DNA of 64,000 bases from Thalassolituus hydrocarboniclasticus (GCF_025345565.1 NZ_CP054475.1:1073501-1137500), one strand, 5' to 3'. Numbered from the stretch's first letter, positions 30,525 through 40,290 are shown. The notes: generated by a model from the letters alone, not told the origin. Made by a program: numbers and translations.

Positions 30525-31808
30525 ATGGCCAGAGTTATCGTATTGGGCGCCGGTACCGGTGGTATGGCAGGCGCGTATGAAATCCGCGAAATCCTGAATA
30601 AAGAGCACCAGGTTACGGTTATCAACGAACGGGAAGACTTTCAGTTTGTTCCTTCGAACCCCTGGATTGCGGTTGGCTGGCGCGAACGGCCGGAAATCAG
30701 TTTTCCTATCCGCCCTCATCTGGAGAAAAAAGGCATTGAATTCATCGCTTCGGCGGTGGTTACCATCGATCCTGAAACCAACCAGCTGACGTTAGCCAAT
30801 GGTGATGTTGAAGCCTATGACTATCTGGTGATCTGCACTGGCCCGAAACTGAATTTTGCCGCGGTTGAGGGCGCTGGCCCACATGGCGGTTTTACCCAAT
30901 CGGTGTGTTCGCTGGATCATGCTGAAACCTGCTATGACAATGTTAAAGCCATGATTGCCGAACCGGGCCCGGCGATTGTCGGTGCTATGCCGGGCGCTTC
31001 CTGTTTTGGGCCGGCTTATGAGTACGCCTTTATTCTTGATAAAGAACTGCGCAACAAAAAAGTCCGTGACCGTATTCCTATGACCTATGTGACCAGTGAG
31101 CCTTATATTGGTCATCTGGGGCTGGGCGGCGTGGGGGATTCCAAATCGATGCTGGAAAGCGAGTTGCGTAACCGCCATATCAAATGGATTACCAACGCCA
31201 AAGTCACCCGCGTGGCCGACGGCATGATGTATGTCGATGAGATGAATGACGATGGTTCACTGAAAAAACAGCATGAGCTGCCGTTTAAGCACTCCATGAT
31301 GTTGCCGTCCTTTGCCGGGGTTGACCCGGTGGCTGCGGTGGAGGGTCTGGTGAATCCGAAGGGCTTTGTCATTATCGATGAGTTCCAGCGTAACCCGACC
31401 TTTAAAAATATTTTCTCGGCGGGTGTGTGTGTTGCCATTCCTCCTGTAGAGGAGACGCCGGTTCCGACTGGTACGCCGAAAACCGGCTATATGATCGAAT
31501 CCATGATGACTGCGATTGCGCATAATCTGGCGGCTGACCTGGATGGCAAAGGTGAAGCTAATGCCCGCGGGACCTGGAATGCAATCTGTCTGGCGGATAT
31601 GGGAGACACTGGCGCGGCCTTTGTCGCCATACCGCAGATTCCGCCACGTAACGTTACCTGGTTCAAAAAAGGTAAGTGGGTACACCTGGCAAAAATTGCT
31701 TTTGAAAAATACTTCATCCGCAAAATGAAAACCGGCTCCAGTGAACCGATTTATGAAAAATACACATTAAAAGCGTTAGGAATCAATCGGTTGAAAGATG
31801 AACCTTAA
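30525..31808 (+). CDS. Sulfide:quinone oxidoreductase family flavoprotein
   Basis: Membrane-associated FAD enzyme that oxidises sulfide and passes electrons to quinone. ATG 30525 is preferred because GGGG lies just before it; the frame also opens at 30513. Motifs: FAD-binding VLGAGTGGMAGAYEI, and the SQR cysteines in SVCSLDHAETC, GASCFGPAYEYAF and SAGVCVAIPP, so the redox disulfide relay looks intact. 427 residues, the usual size. The C-terminus has basic amphipathic helices (WFKKGKWVHLAKIAFEKYF) fitting membrane docking. A strong terminator follows. Confidence 0.88.
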   Translation: MARVIVLGAGTGGMAGAYEIREILNKEHQVTVINEREDFQFVPSNPWIAVGWRERPEISFPIRPHLEKKGIEFIASAVVTIDPETNQLTLANGDVEAYDYLVICTGPKLNFAAVEGAGPHGGFTQSVCSLDHAETCYDNVKAMIAEPGPAIVGAMPGASCFGPAYEYAFILDKELRNKKVRDRIPMTYVTSEPYIGHLGLGGVGDSKSMLESELRNRHIKWITNAKVTRVADGMMYVDEMNDDGSLKKQHELPFKHSMMLPSFAGVDPVAAVEGLVNPKGFVIIDEFQRNPTFKNIFSAGVCVAIPPVEETPVPTGTPKTGYMIESMMTAIAHNLAADLDGKGEANARGTWNAICLADMGDTGAAFVAIPQIPPRNVTWFKKGKWVHLAKIAFEKYFIRKMKTGSSEPIYEKYTLKALGINRLKDEP

Positions 31809-31819
31809 CGGAAATGATG

Positions 31820-31851
31820 ATGCCTGCATTCTAAATGCAGGCCATTTTTTG
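31820..31851 (+). terminator. Terminator after the SQR gene
   Basis: Stem GCCTGCAT / ATGCAGGC with a TCTA loop is followed by CATTTTTTG. A second imperfect hairpin (GCCCCGCAAT / ATTGTGGGGC) lies about 40 bases later without a T-run. From 31855 to about 32076 the DNA is strikingly AT-rich. Confidence 0.85.
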
Positions 31852-32076
31852 TAAATATTAATATATGTGTTAATTAATGGCCCCGCAATAAATTGTGGGG
31901 CTTAGCATAAATAAAAAAACGGGTGTATATCCAAAAGGATGATTTTTAATATGCTCGTCAGATCCGAGTAAATATTGTTTATATTAATATGCTCTTATGT
32001 TTCTGATGAAGTTGATTTTTATAAGTCCATAGATCATGCTGCGCGTTATATCAAGGATTTCGGGTGATGTTCAGCT

Positions 32077-33303
32077 ATGGATACGGCAGCTCTGCAACCA
32101 CATTTTCAGACTAATTCTCTGTCGGATGATTATGTATCTGAGCAACAGTATTCATATCATCCTTCGTTATTAGCCTCTCTTAATCAGAAATTACGAACCT
32201 CGTTGACGTCTGTCAGTAGCGAGTCGGAAAAAAACTGGCCTGATCGTATAAGTAATGTCTTATTAAATAGTGTTAGCCAGGTTGTCAGTAATTCTTCTGA
32301 CATTAATTTATTTCAGCAGTGTTTTCAGGAGCTTGCAGGATTTTATTGCTCTCTGAATATTCCTGCGCCGTTACGTCAGCGGCAATTTATTAATAAAAAT
32401 GGATTAGTCATGTCACCGGATTATGCGATCCGGACGGTGTTGGACAGTGTACGTGTCGGTAGTTTCTGGCAGGCGCTCAGTAATATTCTGCCTCAGTATG
32501 CGGAGCGTGAGTGTCATCTGGTATATCCGGCTTGTGGCCCCTTTGCACCACTTCTTCTGCCGGTACTGTATTTCCTGCGTGAACAACAACAGTTACCGGA
32601 GAAGCTGGAAGTTACCCTGATTGATATTCATCCGGCTGCTGCTCAGAGTTTGCAGGCTCTGGTGGAAGCCACTCAGCTTGATTCTGTTGTGCAGGTATTA
32701 TGTCAGGATGCCTGTGACTACCGCGCCGAACCTGGCAGTGTGGATATTTTGCTGGTGGAGGCCATGCAGCATGGTCTGAGCCGGGAAGGGCATCTGAATA
32801 TATGTCAGCATTTTGCCCCTCTGCTGGCCGAAGACGCACTGTTGTTACCGGAAAAAGTCAGTGTCCGTGCTGTTCTTACTCAGGCAGAAGATGAGTTTCC
32901 GGCAGAGCCAAGAGCGGAGGGCGAAAAAAATACACGCCGGATTGATATCGGTCCTGTGCTGGAGCTGAGTCGTGACACTCTGCGGCAGCTGGATCTGCTC
33001 CGCCTGGATGATGGCAGTGAGCTGATCCGCTGCCTTCAGGTTAAGATCCCTGAAGATCTGGATACCTCTGCTGAACATATTCTGTTGCTCACCACTGAAA
33101 TTCAGGTTTATCAGAATTTATCGTTAGCGGAGTACGCATCCGGTATCACTCACCCTCTGCCGGATCTGAGTGTCTGTATCGGTTTTGAACCGCGCAATCC
33201 ACAGCCCGGAGATTTATTGATAAAACCGGGTGACAGTATTCTTTTTTATTATCGTAAACAGGGACTTCCCGGTTTTCTGCCGGTGTATGTGGAGCCGGTA
33301 TGA
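32077..33303 (+). CDS. Atypical SAM-dependent methyltransferase-like protein
   Basis: 408-residue protein. An unconserved N-terminus (about 1-115) precedes a Rossmann-type core: motif I is the unusual LVYPACGPFAPLLLPVL in place of the glycine-rich loop, followed by an acidic beta-2 end VTLIDIHPAAA and a catalytic-region DILLVEAMQHGLSREGH that resembles protein arginine methyltransferases. The C-terminal third is beta-rich. The first 400 bases are AT-rich compared with the neighbours, suggesting acquisition. The next gene starts 4 bases before this stop (overlapping ATGA), so it is coupled with the formyltransferase. Substrate unknown. Confidence 0.7.
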   Translation: MDTAALQPHFQTNSLSDDYVSEQQYSYHPSLLASLNQKLRTSLTSVSSESEKNWPDRISNVLLNSVSQVVSNSSDINLFQQCFQELAGFYCSLNIPAPLRQRQFINKNGLVMSPDYAIRTVLDSVRVGSFWQALSNILPQYAERECHLVYPACGPFAPLLLPVLYFLREQQQLPEKLEVTLIDIHPAAAQSLQALVEATQLDSVVQVLCQDACDYRAEPGSVDILLVEAMQHGLSREGHLNICQHFAPLLAEDALLLPEKVSVRAVLTQAEDEFPAEPRAEGEKNTRRIDIGPVLELSRDTLRQLDLLRLDDGSELIRCLQVKIPEDLDTSAEHILLLTTEIQVYQNLSLAEYASGITHPLPDLSVCIGFEPRNPQPGDLLIKPGDSILFYYRKQGLPGFLPVYVEPV

Positions 33304-34289
33304 AGCTGATTATTGCTACTCAGACCAGTCTTGCCCTGCCATTAATTCAGGATCTTTATGCCCGCCAGCAGCTGGCGGCGGTATGGCTTTATGATGTTAC
33401 CGGAGAAGACAGCCGACAATTAGCGACTCAATGCTCAATGCTGGGAATTAATCTGCTGGTTATGGATCCGGAACGGCCTCAGGTTCTGATTGATCATCAG
33501 AAAACGCTGCAGGCTGATGCCATCGTTTCCTGCTATTTATCTTTCTTGTTTCCGGCCTCTATGGTGCAGGAACTTAAAGGGAAATTACTCAATATCCATG
33601 CCAGCAATTTACCAGAGTGGCGGGGTGCTGATCCTTTATTCTGGCAAATAGCTTCAGGCGCCGGAGAAACATTTCTTACATTGCATCAGATCGCCGCACA
33701 GGCTGATAGTGGCGATATTCTTTTTCAGCAGAAATTATCCATCCATCCCTACGATACTCATCAGGGAGTTAATCTTTACCTGTCGCAGAAAATGCCACTA
33801 TTCATTACACAATGGTTATCAGCAGGCGGTATGGATCTTAAAGCACAGCCGCAACGGGTTTTGCAGGATAAAGATAAGCCCGCTACGCGCCCTGATAGTA
33901 ATGCGGCAGGTATTAACTGGCAGCAGTCCGGGTGTCTGGATATTTTTAATCTCGCCCGTGCCTGTAATCCGCAACTGGGTGGCGCGGCTTTCAGCTTTAA
34001 TCAGGAGGTGCTGTACCTGCTGGAGGCAACTCCGGTAAACCACCCATCGTACGGATTAGAGGCAGGAACCATTGTGCATATCGGTGAGCCGGAAGGTTTA
34101 TTGGTTGCCTGTCACGATGGTGTGTTACGTCTTGATGTTATTTATTTGTCGGCAGGGATCTTCAGTGGACTGCGCTTTGCTGAGCGTTATCAACTTCAGG
34201 CCGGGCAACGCTTTGACAGTTATCCAATAACAAAACGGGAGAAGCAGGATGGAAGGAACAATAGCCAATATAACGAACTTTGCCGGTAA
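33300..34289 (+). CDS. Formyltransferase family protein
   Basis: 329-residue member of the Fmt/ArnA-type formyl-tetrahydrofolate-dependent transferase family. The catalytic Asn-His-Asp set is present: N98 and H100 in LNIHASNLPEWRGADPLFW, and D136 in QADSGDILF. A C-terminal domain similar to Fmt/ArnA (about 205-320) follows. It is not the housekeeping tRNA formyltransferase judging by context (no def or rsmB neighbour) and sequence drift. It probably formylates an amine on a sugar, peptide or protein. It overlaps the first collar gene by 41 bases. Confidence 0.78.
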   Translation: MKLIIATQTSLALPLIQDLYARQQLAAVWLYDVTGEDSRQLATQCSMLGINLLVMDPERPQVLIDHQKTLQADAIVSCYLSFLFPASMVQELKGKLLNIHASNLPEWRGADPLFWQIASGAGETFLTLHQIAAQADSGDILFQQKLSIHPYDTHQGVNLYLSQKMPLFITQWLSAGGMDLKAQPQRVLQDKDKPATRPDSNAAGINWQQSGCLDIFNLARACNPQLGGAAFSFNQEVLYLLEATPVNHPSYGLEAGTIVHIGEPEGLLVACHDGVLRLDVIYLSAGIFSGLRFAERYQLQAGQRFDSYPITKREKQDGRNNSQYNELCR

Positions 34290-34827
34290 TTTTGCCCCCA
34301 GAAACTGGGATTTCTGCCAGGGGCAATTACTGGCGATCAGTCAGTATGATGCTCTGTTTTCATTACTCGGTACGAATTTTGGTGGTGATGGACGCACAAG
34401 TTTTGCTTTGCCAAACCTGGCAGGTCGTACGTCCATGGGAACAGGCCATGGACCGGGTTTAAAAGATCGCAGAATCGGTGCGCAGACAGGTTCAGAAACA
34501 GTAGCCCTAACTCTTGCCAATATGCCATCACACAATCATCAGGTGCGGGTGGATCACGCCGGGCATATCGAAATTCCGGTTAACACAGCGGTAGGAGATG
34601 CAGATGAAGCCAGTCCTGGCAGCGGCGTTCTGGCAAACAGCGGTGGAGAAACTTATGCCAGTTCCGCAAGTATGAATGCTGTTTATTCCGGCAGTCCACT
34701 GGCGGTTAATGATCTTGAAGTCGTGGCGACCAATACCGGAGAAGGGAAGGAGTTCAATAATATGCAGCCTTCTCTGGCACTGCCCGCCATCATTTGTATG
34801 TTTGGTATTTATCCATCCAGAAGCTAA
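34249..34827 (+). CDS. Tail-collar domain protein (MdpB-like), copy 1
   Basis: 192-residue protein of the phage-tail-collar/microcystin-dependent protein family. Diagnostic stretches are NFAPRNWDFCQGQLLAISQ, LFSLLGTNFGGDGRTSFALP, MPSHNHQV and a C-terminal FNNMQPSLALPAIICMFGIY. No signal peptide. GGGAGAAGCAGG just before the ATG is a good ribosome binding site even though it lies inside the formyltransferase gene. No phage structural genes surround it. Homologues are thought to form trimeric tip or adhesin-like assemblies; the function in bacteria is unproven. Confidence 0.85.
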   Translation: MEGTIANITNFAGNFAPRNWDFCQGQLLAISQYDALFSLLGTNFGGDGRTSFALPNLAGRTSMGTGHGPGLKDRRIGAQTGSETVALTLANMPSHNHQVRVDHAGHIEIPVNTAVGDADEASPGSGVLANSGGETYASSASMNAVYSGSPLAVNDLEVVATNTGEGKEFNNMQPSLALPAIICMFGIYPSRS

Positions 34828-34842
34828 TTAAGGAGAATAAAA

Positions 34843-35421
34843 ATGGAAGGAACAATTGCAACCGTTACTCAATTTGGCGCTAATTGGGCACCACGTACCT
34901 GGTCGATTTGTGCGGGCCAGTTACTTGCTATTTCAAGTAATACTTCGTTGTTTTCTATTATCGGCACTATGTACGGTGGCGATGGCCGGACGACATTTGC
35001 TTTACCGGATCTGCGCGGTCGTTGTGCGTTGGGTACCGGTGCTGGTCCTGGTCTGACGCCGCGTGCAGCTGGGCAGCACTTTGGTACCGAAACGGTAACC
35101 CTTACCAGTCTTAACCTGCCTTCTCATAACCATACGGTGATTGTGCAAAGTGCCGGTCATGTTGCGGTGCCTGTTAATACTGAAACTGGTGAAGCCGATG
35201 AAGCCAGTCCGGGAGCTGGTGTTCTTACCAATAGTGGCGGTGATGCTTATGCCAGTGCACCGACAGCCAATGCCATGTACTCAGGTAGCCCGATACCTGT
35301 TGAAGGCCTGCAGGTGGAAACTGGTTTAATGGGTGGCAACCAGTCGTTCAATAATATGCAGCCATCGCTGGCAATCAGCTACATCATCTGCACACAAGGA
35401 ATATTTCCTTCGCGCAACTGA
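34843..35421 (+). CDS. Tail-collar domain protein (MdpB-like), copy 2
   Basis: 192-residue tandem paralogue of the preceding gene, 15 bases downstream with AAGGAG at the right distance. Same length and domain order: NWAPRTWSICAGQLLAISS, LFSIIGTMYGGDGRTTFALP, LPSHNHTV, FNNMQPSLAISYIICTQGIF. The two copies share both ends strongly and differ mainly in the middle (about 70-150), as expected if the ends make the trimer core and the middle an exposed surface. A strong terminator follows. Confidence 0.86.
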   Translation: MEGTIATVTQFGANWAPRTWSICAGQLLAISSNTSLFSIIGTMYGGDGRTTFALPDLRGRCALGTGAGPGLTPRAAGQHFGTETVTLTSLNLPSHNHTVIVQSAGHVAVPVNTETGEADEASPGAGVLTNSGGDAYASAPTANAMYSGSPIPVEGLQVETGLMGGNQSFNNMQPSLAISYIICTQGIFPSRN

Positions 35422-35426
35422 TGAAA

Positions 35427-35455
35427 AACCGGACCGGTTTACCGGTCCGGTTTTT
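35427..35455 (+). terminator. Terminator after collar genes
   Basis: ACCGGACCGG / CCGGTCCGGT with TTTA loop then five T, directly after the second collar stop. The surface protein gene beyond it probably has a separate or read-through transcript. Confidence 0.9.
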
Positions 35456-35494
35456 CTGCACTTAGGGAAATCTGAATAACGAATGGAGATTGGT

Positions 35495-38400
35495 ATGAAG
35501 CAATTTTTATTTTTACTGTTTTTTTTGCCGTTAGTTGCTTCAGCCGCAACCCAGAACAGCTCAATCGACTCTCCGGGCGATGTTGCAATTCTGGCATACA
35601 ACGGTTACGACGTCAGCCCTTCTGTCGTATACAACGACGGGTTGACCTTTTTATTGGTTGACGACTGCCCGAACGGAACAACTCTGACCATTACGGATGA
35701 AGAATGGGATGGTGCCGCCTTTTCAACGCCAACCGGCGAAGGCAATTTAACCTGGACAAATAATACCGGCAGTACGCTTGCCAGAGGGACGGTAATTAAA
35801 ATTACCAATGCCTCTGATGATCCGAGTACTTCTGGTATCGCAGTCAACACCGGTAGTGTTGCGGAAAGCGATACCGGTTTTAATATGATTGATGGTGATC
35901 AGCTTTATATCTATACCGGAACCCGGGCCGCACCAGGTGTTTTTCTGGCTTTTTATGGTGACGAAAGCACTCTTGGTAATGGAGATGCAGCAACTATTTT
36001 AGGTACTTCTCTTGTTAGCGGGCAAACTGCGCAGCTGAATATTTTACAAGGCTATTACACCGGTCCCGCATCTTGTAACTCAACACTGTCAGACTGTTTA
36101 TCCCAGATTTATAATACTTCGAACTGGTCATTTACCGATAACCCAAGCTACCCCAGCAATCTGCCGGATACATTTACCGGCTCGGTATTTGTTATCAATA
36201 ACGCTCCAACAGCAGCAGGCTTCACTGCGAGTCCGATTTATCAGGGAACATCTTATGCTTTTTCAACGGCGAATTTTTCCTACTCTGACACCGATGGTGA
36301 TCCTTTAGATCATGTTCGTATCGTCACGGTTCCCGTGCAGGGTAGTCTGTGGGTCGATAGCGATGGCAGCAACACAATCAACGGTGGCGAATCTGCACTG
36401 ACAAATGGATCGCAGGTCAGCAAAGCCAATCTTGATGCCGGTTACCTTAAATATCTGAACACAACAGGTTCATCCTCCAGTTTCACTTTTGATGTTAATG
36501 ATGGTACGGCCTACAGTGCGTCCGCTTATACCGCTACGCTGACAGTGACTGCCTATCCGACTATTACTCTGTCAGCCAGCAGCACAAGTCCGGCAGAATC
36601 GGTAGGGAGCGTTAACTTAACGGCGACGGCCAGCCATTCCTTTAACCAGAATATTACGGTTAACCTGAGCTACTCCGGAACAGCAACCAGTGGTGTTGAC
36701 TATAGCCAGATCAGCAGTCTTATTATTACCACGGGAAATACGACAAAAACGTCAGCGCTGAGCATCAGCGAAGATGCAATCGAAGAAGTTAACGAAACAA
36801 TTATTGTCGATATATCGACTGTCAGTAATGGCACTGAATCCGGTGTACAGCAGCGGACAATAACCATTGTTGATAATGACCAGACAATTCCTTCCGTTGC
36901 TATATCCGGTGCCAGTGGCACCATCAATGCGCCATTTACCGCGACTTTTACCTTCAGTGAACCCGTCACCGGTTTTAACCTTGGCGATATTGTTGCCGGT
37001 AATGCCTCAGTCAGTGTTTTCAGCGCGACCAGTGCCTCGGTTTATACCGCATTAATTACGCCAACAGCAGATGGTTCAGTAACGGTGGATGTTGCAGGAT
37101 CGGTTGCCCAGGATGGTGTTGGTAATAACAACACGGCAGCAACTCAGTTGGCGGTTACTTATGATGCGACGGCACCGACGGTAACTATCAGTGGTGCCAG
37201 TGGTACTATCAATGCCGCCTTTACCGCGACCTTCACCTTCAGTGAAAATGTTACCGGTTTTACCCTTGGCGATATTGTTGCCGGCAATGCTTCCGTCAGT
37301 GCCTTTAATGCAACCAGTGCTTCGGTCTATACCGCGTTAATTACACCAACGGCAAATGGTACGGTAACGCTGAATGTTGCTGGTGCAGTAGCTCAGGATG
37401 CTGCCGGAAATAACAACACCGCAGGCAGCCTGTCGGTAGATTATGAAAGTCTCAATACGGATGGTTCTGTGTCGGTTTCCGGGCTGGCGGTAGAAGGACA
37501 GATTCTGTCAGCGTTGCCGCAGGATGCCGATGGTGTAAATGCAGCAACATTGGTGTACCAGTGGCTGGCCGATGCTTCTCCGGTCGGAGGGAATTCTGCC
37601 TCCTATACCATTGCAGCCGCTGATGTTGGCCGTGTAATAACGGTGCAGGTCAGTTACACGGATAATCTGGGCCGTAACGAACAGCATACGTCTGCCGCAA
37701 CAGATACTGTGATCAGTCTGCAGCAGTATGCCCTGAATACCATTTCTTCAGCAGCCGGAAATCCTGTTAATGCCACCGGATTAACGCTTACTCAGTATCG
37801 CCAGGCTGGCCTGAGTTCACCGGGGGATGACGACTTCAACCGTATCCTGCTGATTCTGAACAGCGCAGTTGCCCGTTCTCAGTCTGATGATGTCAATGAA
37901 TTTTCAGAGCTGGAAGCACTGGTAGCCCTGATTATGGAAGCCCAGGACGATGACGGCGATGGTCTGCCGAACAGTCTTGAAGGCGATGTAACGACTGATC
38001 GTGATGGTGATGGCATTATCGACCGTGAAGATACCGACAGCGATCAGGACGGTCTGTCCGATCGGGTTGAGCTGGGTCTGGTGCTGACCGACACCGACGG
38101 CGACGGTATTGTCGATTTCTTTGATGCCGATGCCGATCAGGATGGCAATGTCGATGATGGCCGAACCGACGATAACCTCGACGGCGCGGAAGACAGTCTG
38201 ATGACTATTGCAGGTTATCGCGCGGCCAACGCCCTGGTCGATGCCGATAACGATGGCCGGCTGAACAGTCAGGATCTGGATTCCGATAACGATGGTATCG
38301 GTGATCTGATCGAAAACGGTTTGGCTGATGCCGATGGCAATCTGATGGTCGATGATGATCGCATTGAACTCGATGACAGTAGCGACCTGATCGACGATAA

Positions 38401-39532
38401 CAACGACGGCATCTTTAACTTCCTGCAGCTGAGCAGTGATGGTATTCAGACCGATTTCTCACTCAGTGGTCTGCCGCTGCTGCTGGACGTTGATAAAGAC
38501 GGCCGTATCGACAACACAGTCGATATGGATAGTGATGGCCTGATGGATATTATCGACAATGCGGTTGGTGCGTTTGGTTCTTTGCCGGATATTGATGGCG
38601 ATGGTATTCCGAATCATCTGGATGAAGATGATGACGGCGACGGCATTCCGGATGTGGTTGAAAATCCGCAAATGGGCTTCTTTACCGGTCTGGATGCCGA
38701 TGCCGACGGTATTGATGATGGCGTCGACTACGACGTAAATGGCGATACCTTCGGTACCGACAATAACGGTAATGGCGTACGTGATGACCGCGAGATGCCG
38801 GATTATGATAAGGACGGTATTGCCGATCATCTCGATCCGGACTCTGATAACGACAACGTTAATGATGGTGAAGACCCATCCATTAATACCGGTGATGACA
38901 TCACCACGGCTACCGGTGCATTCAGTCCGTTGATGCTGCTGATTGCTGCGGCACTGGCGGTGGCCGGACGAATGGCTGCACGGGTGTCTGTGCCGACATT
39001 GTTGCTGGCCTGCATGCTCTGGGCGCCGCTGTCACAGGCTGACAGTGCGCAACCTGCCAGCGGACCTGAGATGGATAATATGCACTGGTTACTGGCCTGG
39101 GGTGTAGGCCGAAGCTGGCTTAGTCCGGAGGTGCATGGCAACAATAAAGTCACCGACGACGGCGGGCTGGGCGGGCATTTTGCCGCCGGCCTGCAGCTGA
39201 ACGATGCCTGGCAGGTGCGTTATCAGTACGGTATTCCGGGCGCTGCTGAGGTGAACAGCGCCGCTATTGAATACACAACGCACAGTCTGCTGGCGCAGTA
39301 CAGTCAGCCATTACAGGGGCAGTGGCGCTGGATGCTGGGAGCAGGATTCTCGCAGATTGACGTTGATGTTGCGGCAGGCTTTAACGCGGATCTGGATAGT
39401 GAAATTCAGCTGAGCCTGCAGGCCGGGGCCAGTTATCCGTTGTCCAACAATACCCGCCTTACTGTTCAGGCGAGCCGGTATTCCGGTGATGTGCAGATGC
39501 TGATGCTGGATTTCAGCCATCTGATTCCCTGA
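35495..39532 (+). CDS. Large secreted surface protein with Calx-beta, Ig-like, TSP3 repeats and C-terminal barrel
   Basis: 1345 residues from ATG 35495 (GGAG 6 bases upstream; frame open from 35483). Signal peptide MKQFLFLLFFLPLVASAA. Then an N-terminal beta domain (about 20-230), a cadherin-like segment (about 235-350), Calx-beta (about 353-460), two near-identical Ig-like repeats (about 467-560 and 562-655), another Ig-like unit (about 657-745), and a long Asp-rich calcium-binding thrombospondin type 3 region (about 817-1128, e.g. DRDGDGIIDREDTDSDQDG). At 1141-1158 comes a hydrophobic sorting-like helix and an Arg, then in frame Met1160 with a second signal-peptide-like stretch (PTLLLACMLWAPLSQA) and a beta-strand-rich 150-residue end resembling an 8-strand outer-membrane barrel. 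Probably a cell-surface adhesin; the tail may be a fused separate gene. Confidence 0.8.
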   Translation: MKQFLFLLFFLPLVASAATQNSSIDSPGDVAILAYNGYDVSPSVVYNDGLTFLLVDDCPNGTTLTITDEEWDGAAFSTPTGEGNLTWTNNTGSTLARGTVIKITNASDDPSTSGIAVNTGSVAESDTGFNMIDGDQLYIYTGTRAAPGVFLAFYGDESTLGNGDAATILGTSLVSGQTAQLNILQGYYTGPASCNSTLSDCLSQIYNTSNWSFTDNPSYPSNLPDTFTGSVFVINNAPTAAGFTASPIYQGTSYAFSTANFSYSDTDGDPLDHVRIVTVPVQGSLWVDSDGSNTINGGESALTNGSQVSKANLDAGYLKYLNTTGSSSSFTFDVNDGTAYSASAYTATLTVTAYPTITLSASSTSPAESVGSVNLTATASHSFNQNITVNLSYSGTATSGVDYSQISSLIITTGNTTKTSALSISEDAIEEVNETIIVDISTVSNGTESGVQQRTITIVDNDQTIPSVAISGASGTINAPFTATFTFSEPVTGFNLGDIVAGNASVSVFSATSASVYTALITPTADGSVTVDVAGSVAQDGVGNNNTAATQLAVTYDATAPTVTISGASGTINAAFTATFTFSENVTGFTLGDIVAGNASVSAFNATSASVYTALITPTANGTVTLNVAGAVAQDAAGNNNTAGSLSVDYESLNTDGSVSVSGLAVEGQILSALPQDADGVNAATLVYQWLADASPVGGNSASYTIAAADVGRVITVQVSYTDNLGRNEQHTSAATDTVISLQQYALNTISSAAGNPVNATGLTLTQYRQAGLSSPGDDDFNRILLILNSAVARSQSDDVNEFSELEALVALIMEAQDDDGDGLPNSLEGDVTTDRDGDGIIDREDTDSDQDGLSDRVELGLVLTDTDGDGIVDFFDADADQDGNVDDGRTDDNLDGAEDSLMTIAGYRAANALVDADNDGRLNSQDLDSDNDGIGDLIENGLADADGNLMVDDDRIELDDSSDLIDDNNDGIFNFLQLSSDGIQTDFSLSGLPLLLDVDKDGRIDNTVDMDSDGLMDIIDNAVGAFGSLPDIDGDGIPNHLDEDDDGDGIPDVVENPQMGFFTGLDADADGIDDGVDYDVNGDTFGTDNNGNGVRDDREMPDYDKDGIADHLDPDSDNDNVNDGEDPSINTGDDITTATGAFSPLMLLIAAALAVAGRMAARVSVPTLLLACMLWAPLSQADSAQPASGPEMDNMHWLLAWGVGRSWLSPEVHGNNKVTDDGGLGGHFAAGLQLNDAWQVRYQYGIPGAAEVNSAAIEYTTHSLLAQYSQPLQGQWRWMLGAGFSQIDVDVAAGFNADLDSEIQLSLQAGASYPLSNNTRLTVQASRYSGDVQMLMLDFSHLIP

Positions 39533-39553
39533 TAGCGGCACAGGTGTAAGTAA

Positions 39554-39596
39554 TAAAAAAACGGCCCGGGCATGTGAATGTCCGGGCCGTTTTTTT
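39554..39596. terminator. Bidirectional terminator between surface protein and gmhA/diaA genes
   Basis: ACGGCCCGG / CCGGGCCGT stem with seven A before and seven T after; works on both strands for the converging genes. Confidence 0.9.
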
Positions 39597-39634
39597 ATGC
39601 GCCGCGTTTGTCGCGGCCAGAATGCTGTGTAGGG

Positions 39635-40249
<615 letters not shown>

Positions 40250-40290
40250 TCATAAATGAGCCATGAGACAAAACCAAATAACAGTGATTC

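Noticed and set aside
34249-35421. Prophage tail region
   Set aside because: Only collar-domain proteins are present; no capsid, portal, tail tube, lysis or integrase genes adjoin, and MdpB-like proteins are common outside phages.
36000-38900. Dockerin/cellulosome assignment for the Asp-rich repeats
   Set aside because: The spacing and DxDxDGxxD series fit thrombospondin type 3 calcium repeats, and no cohesin or paired dockerin helices are seen.
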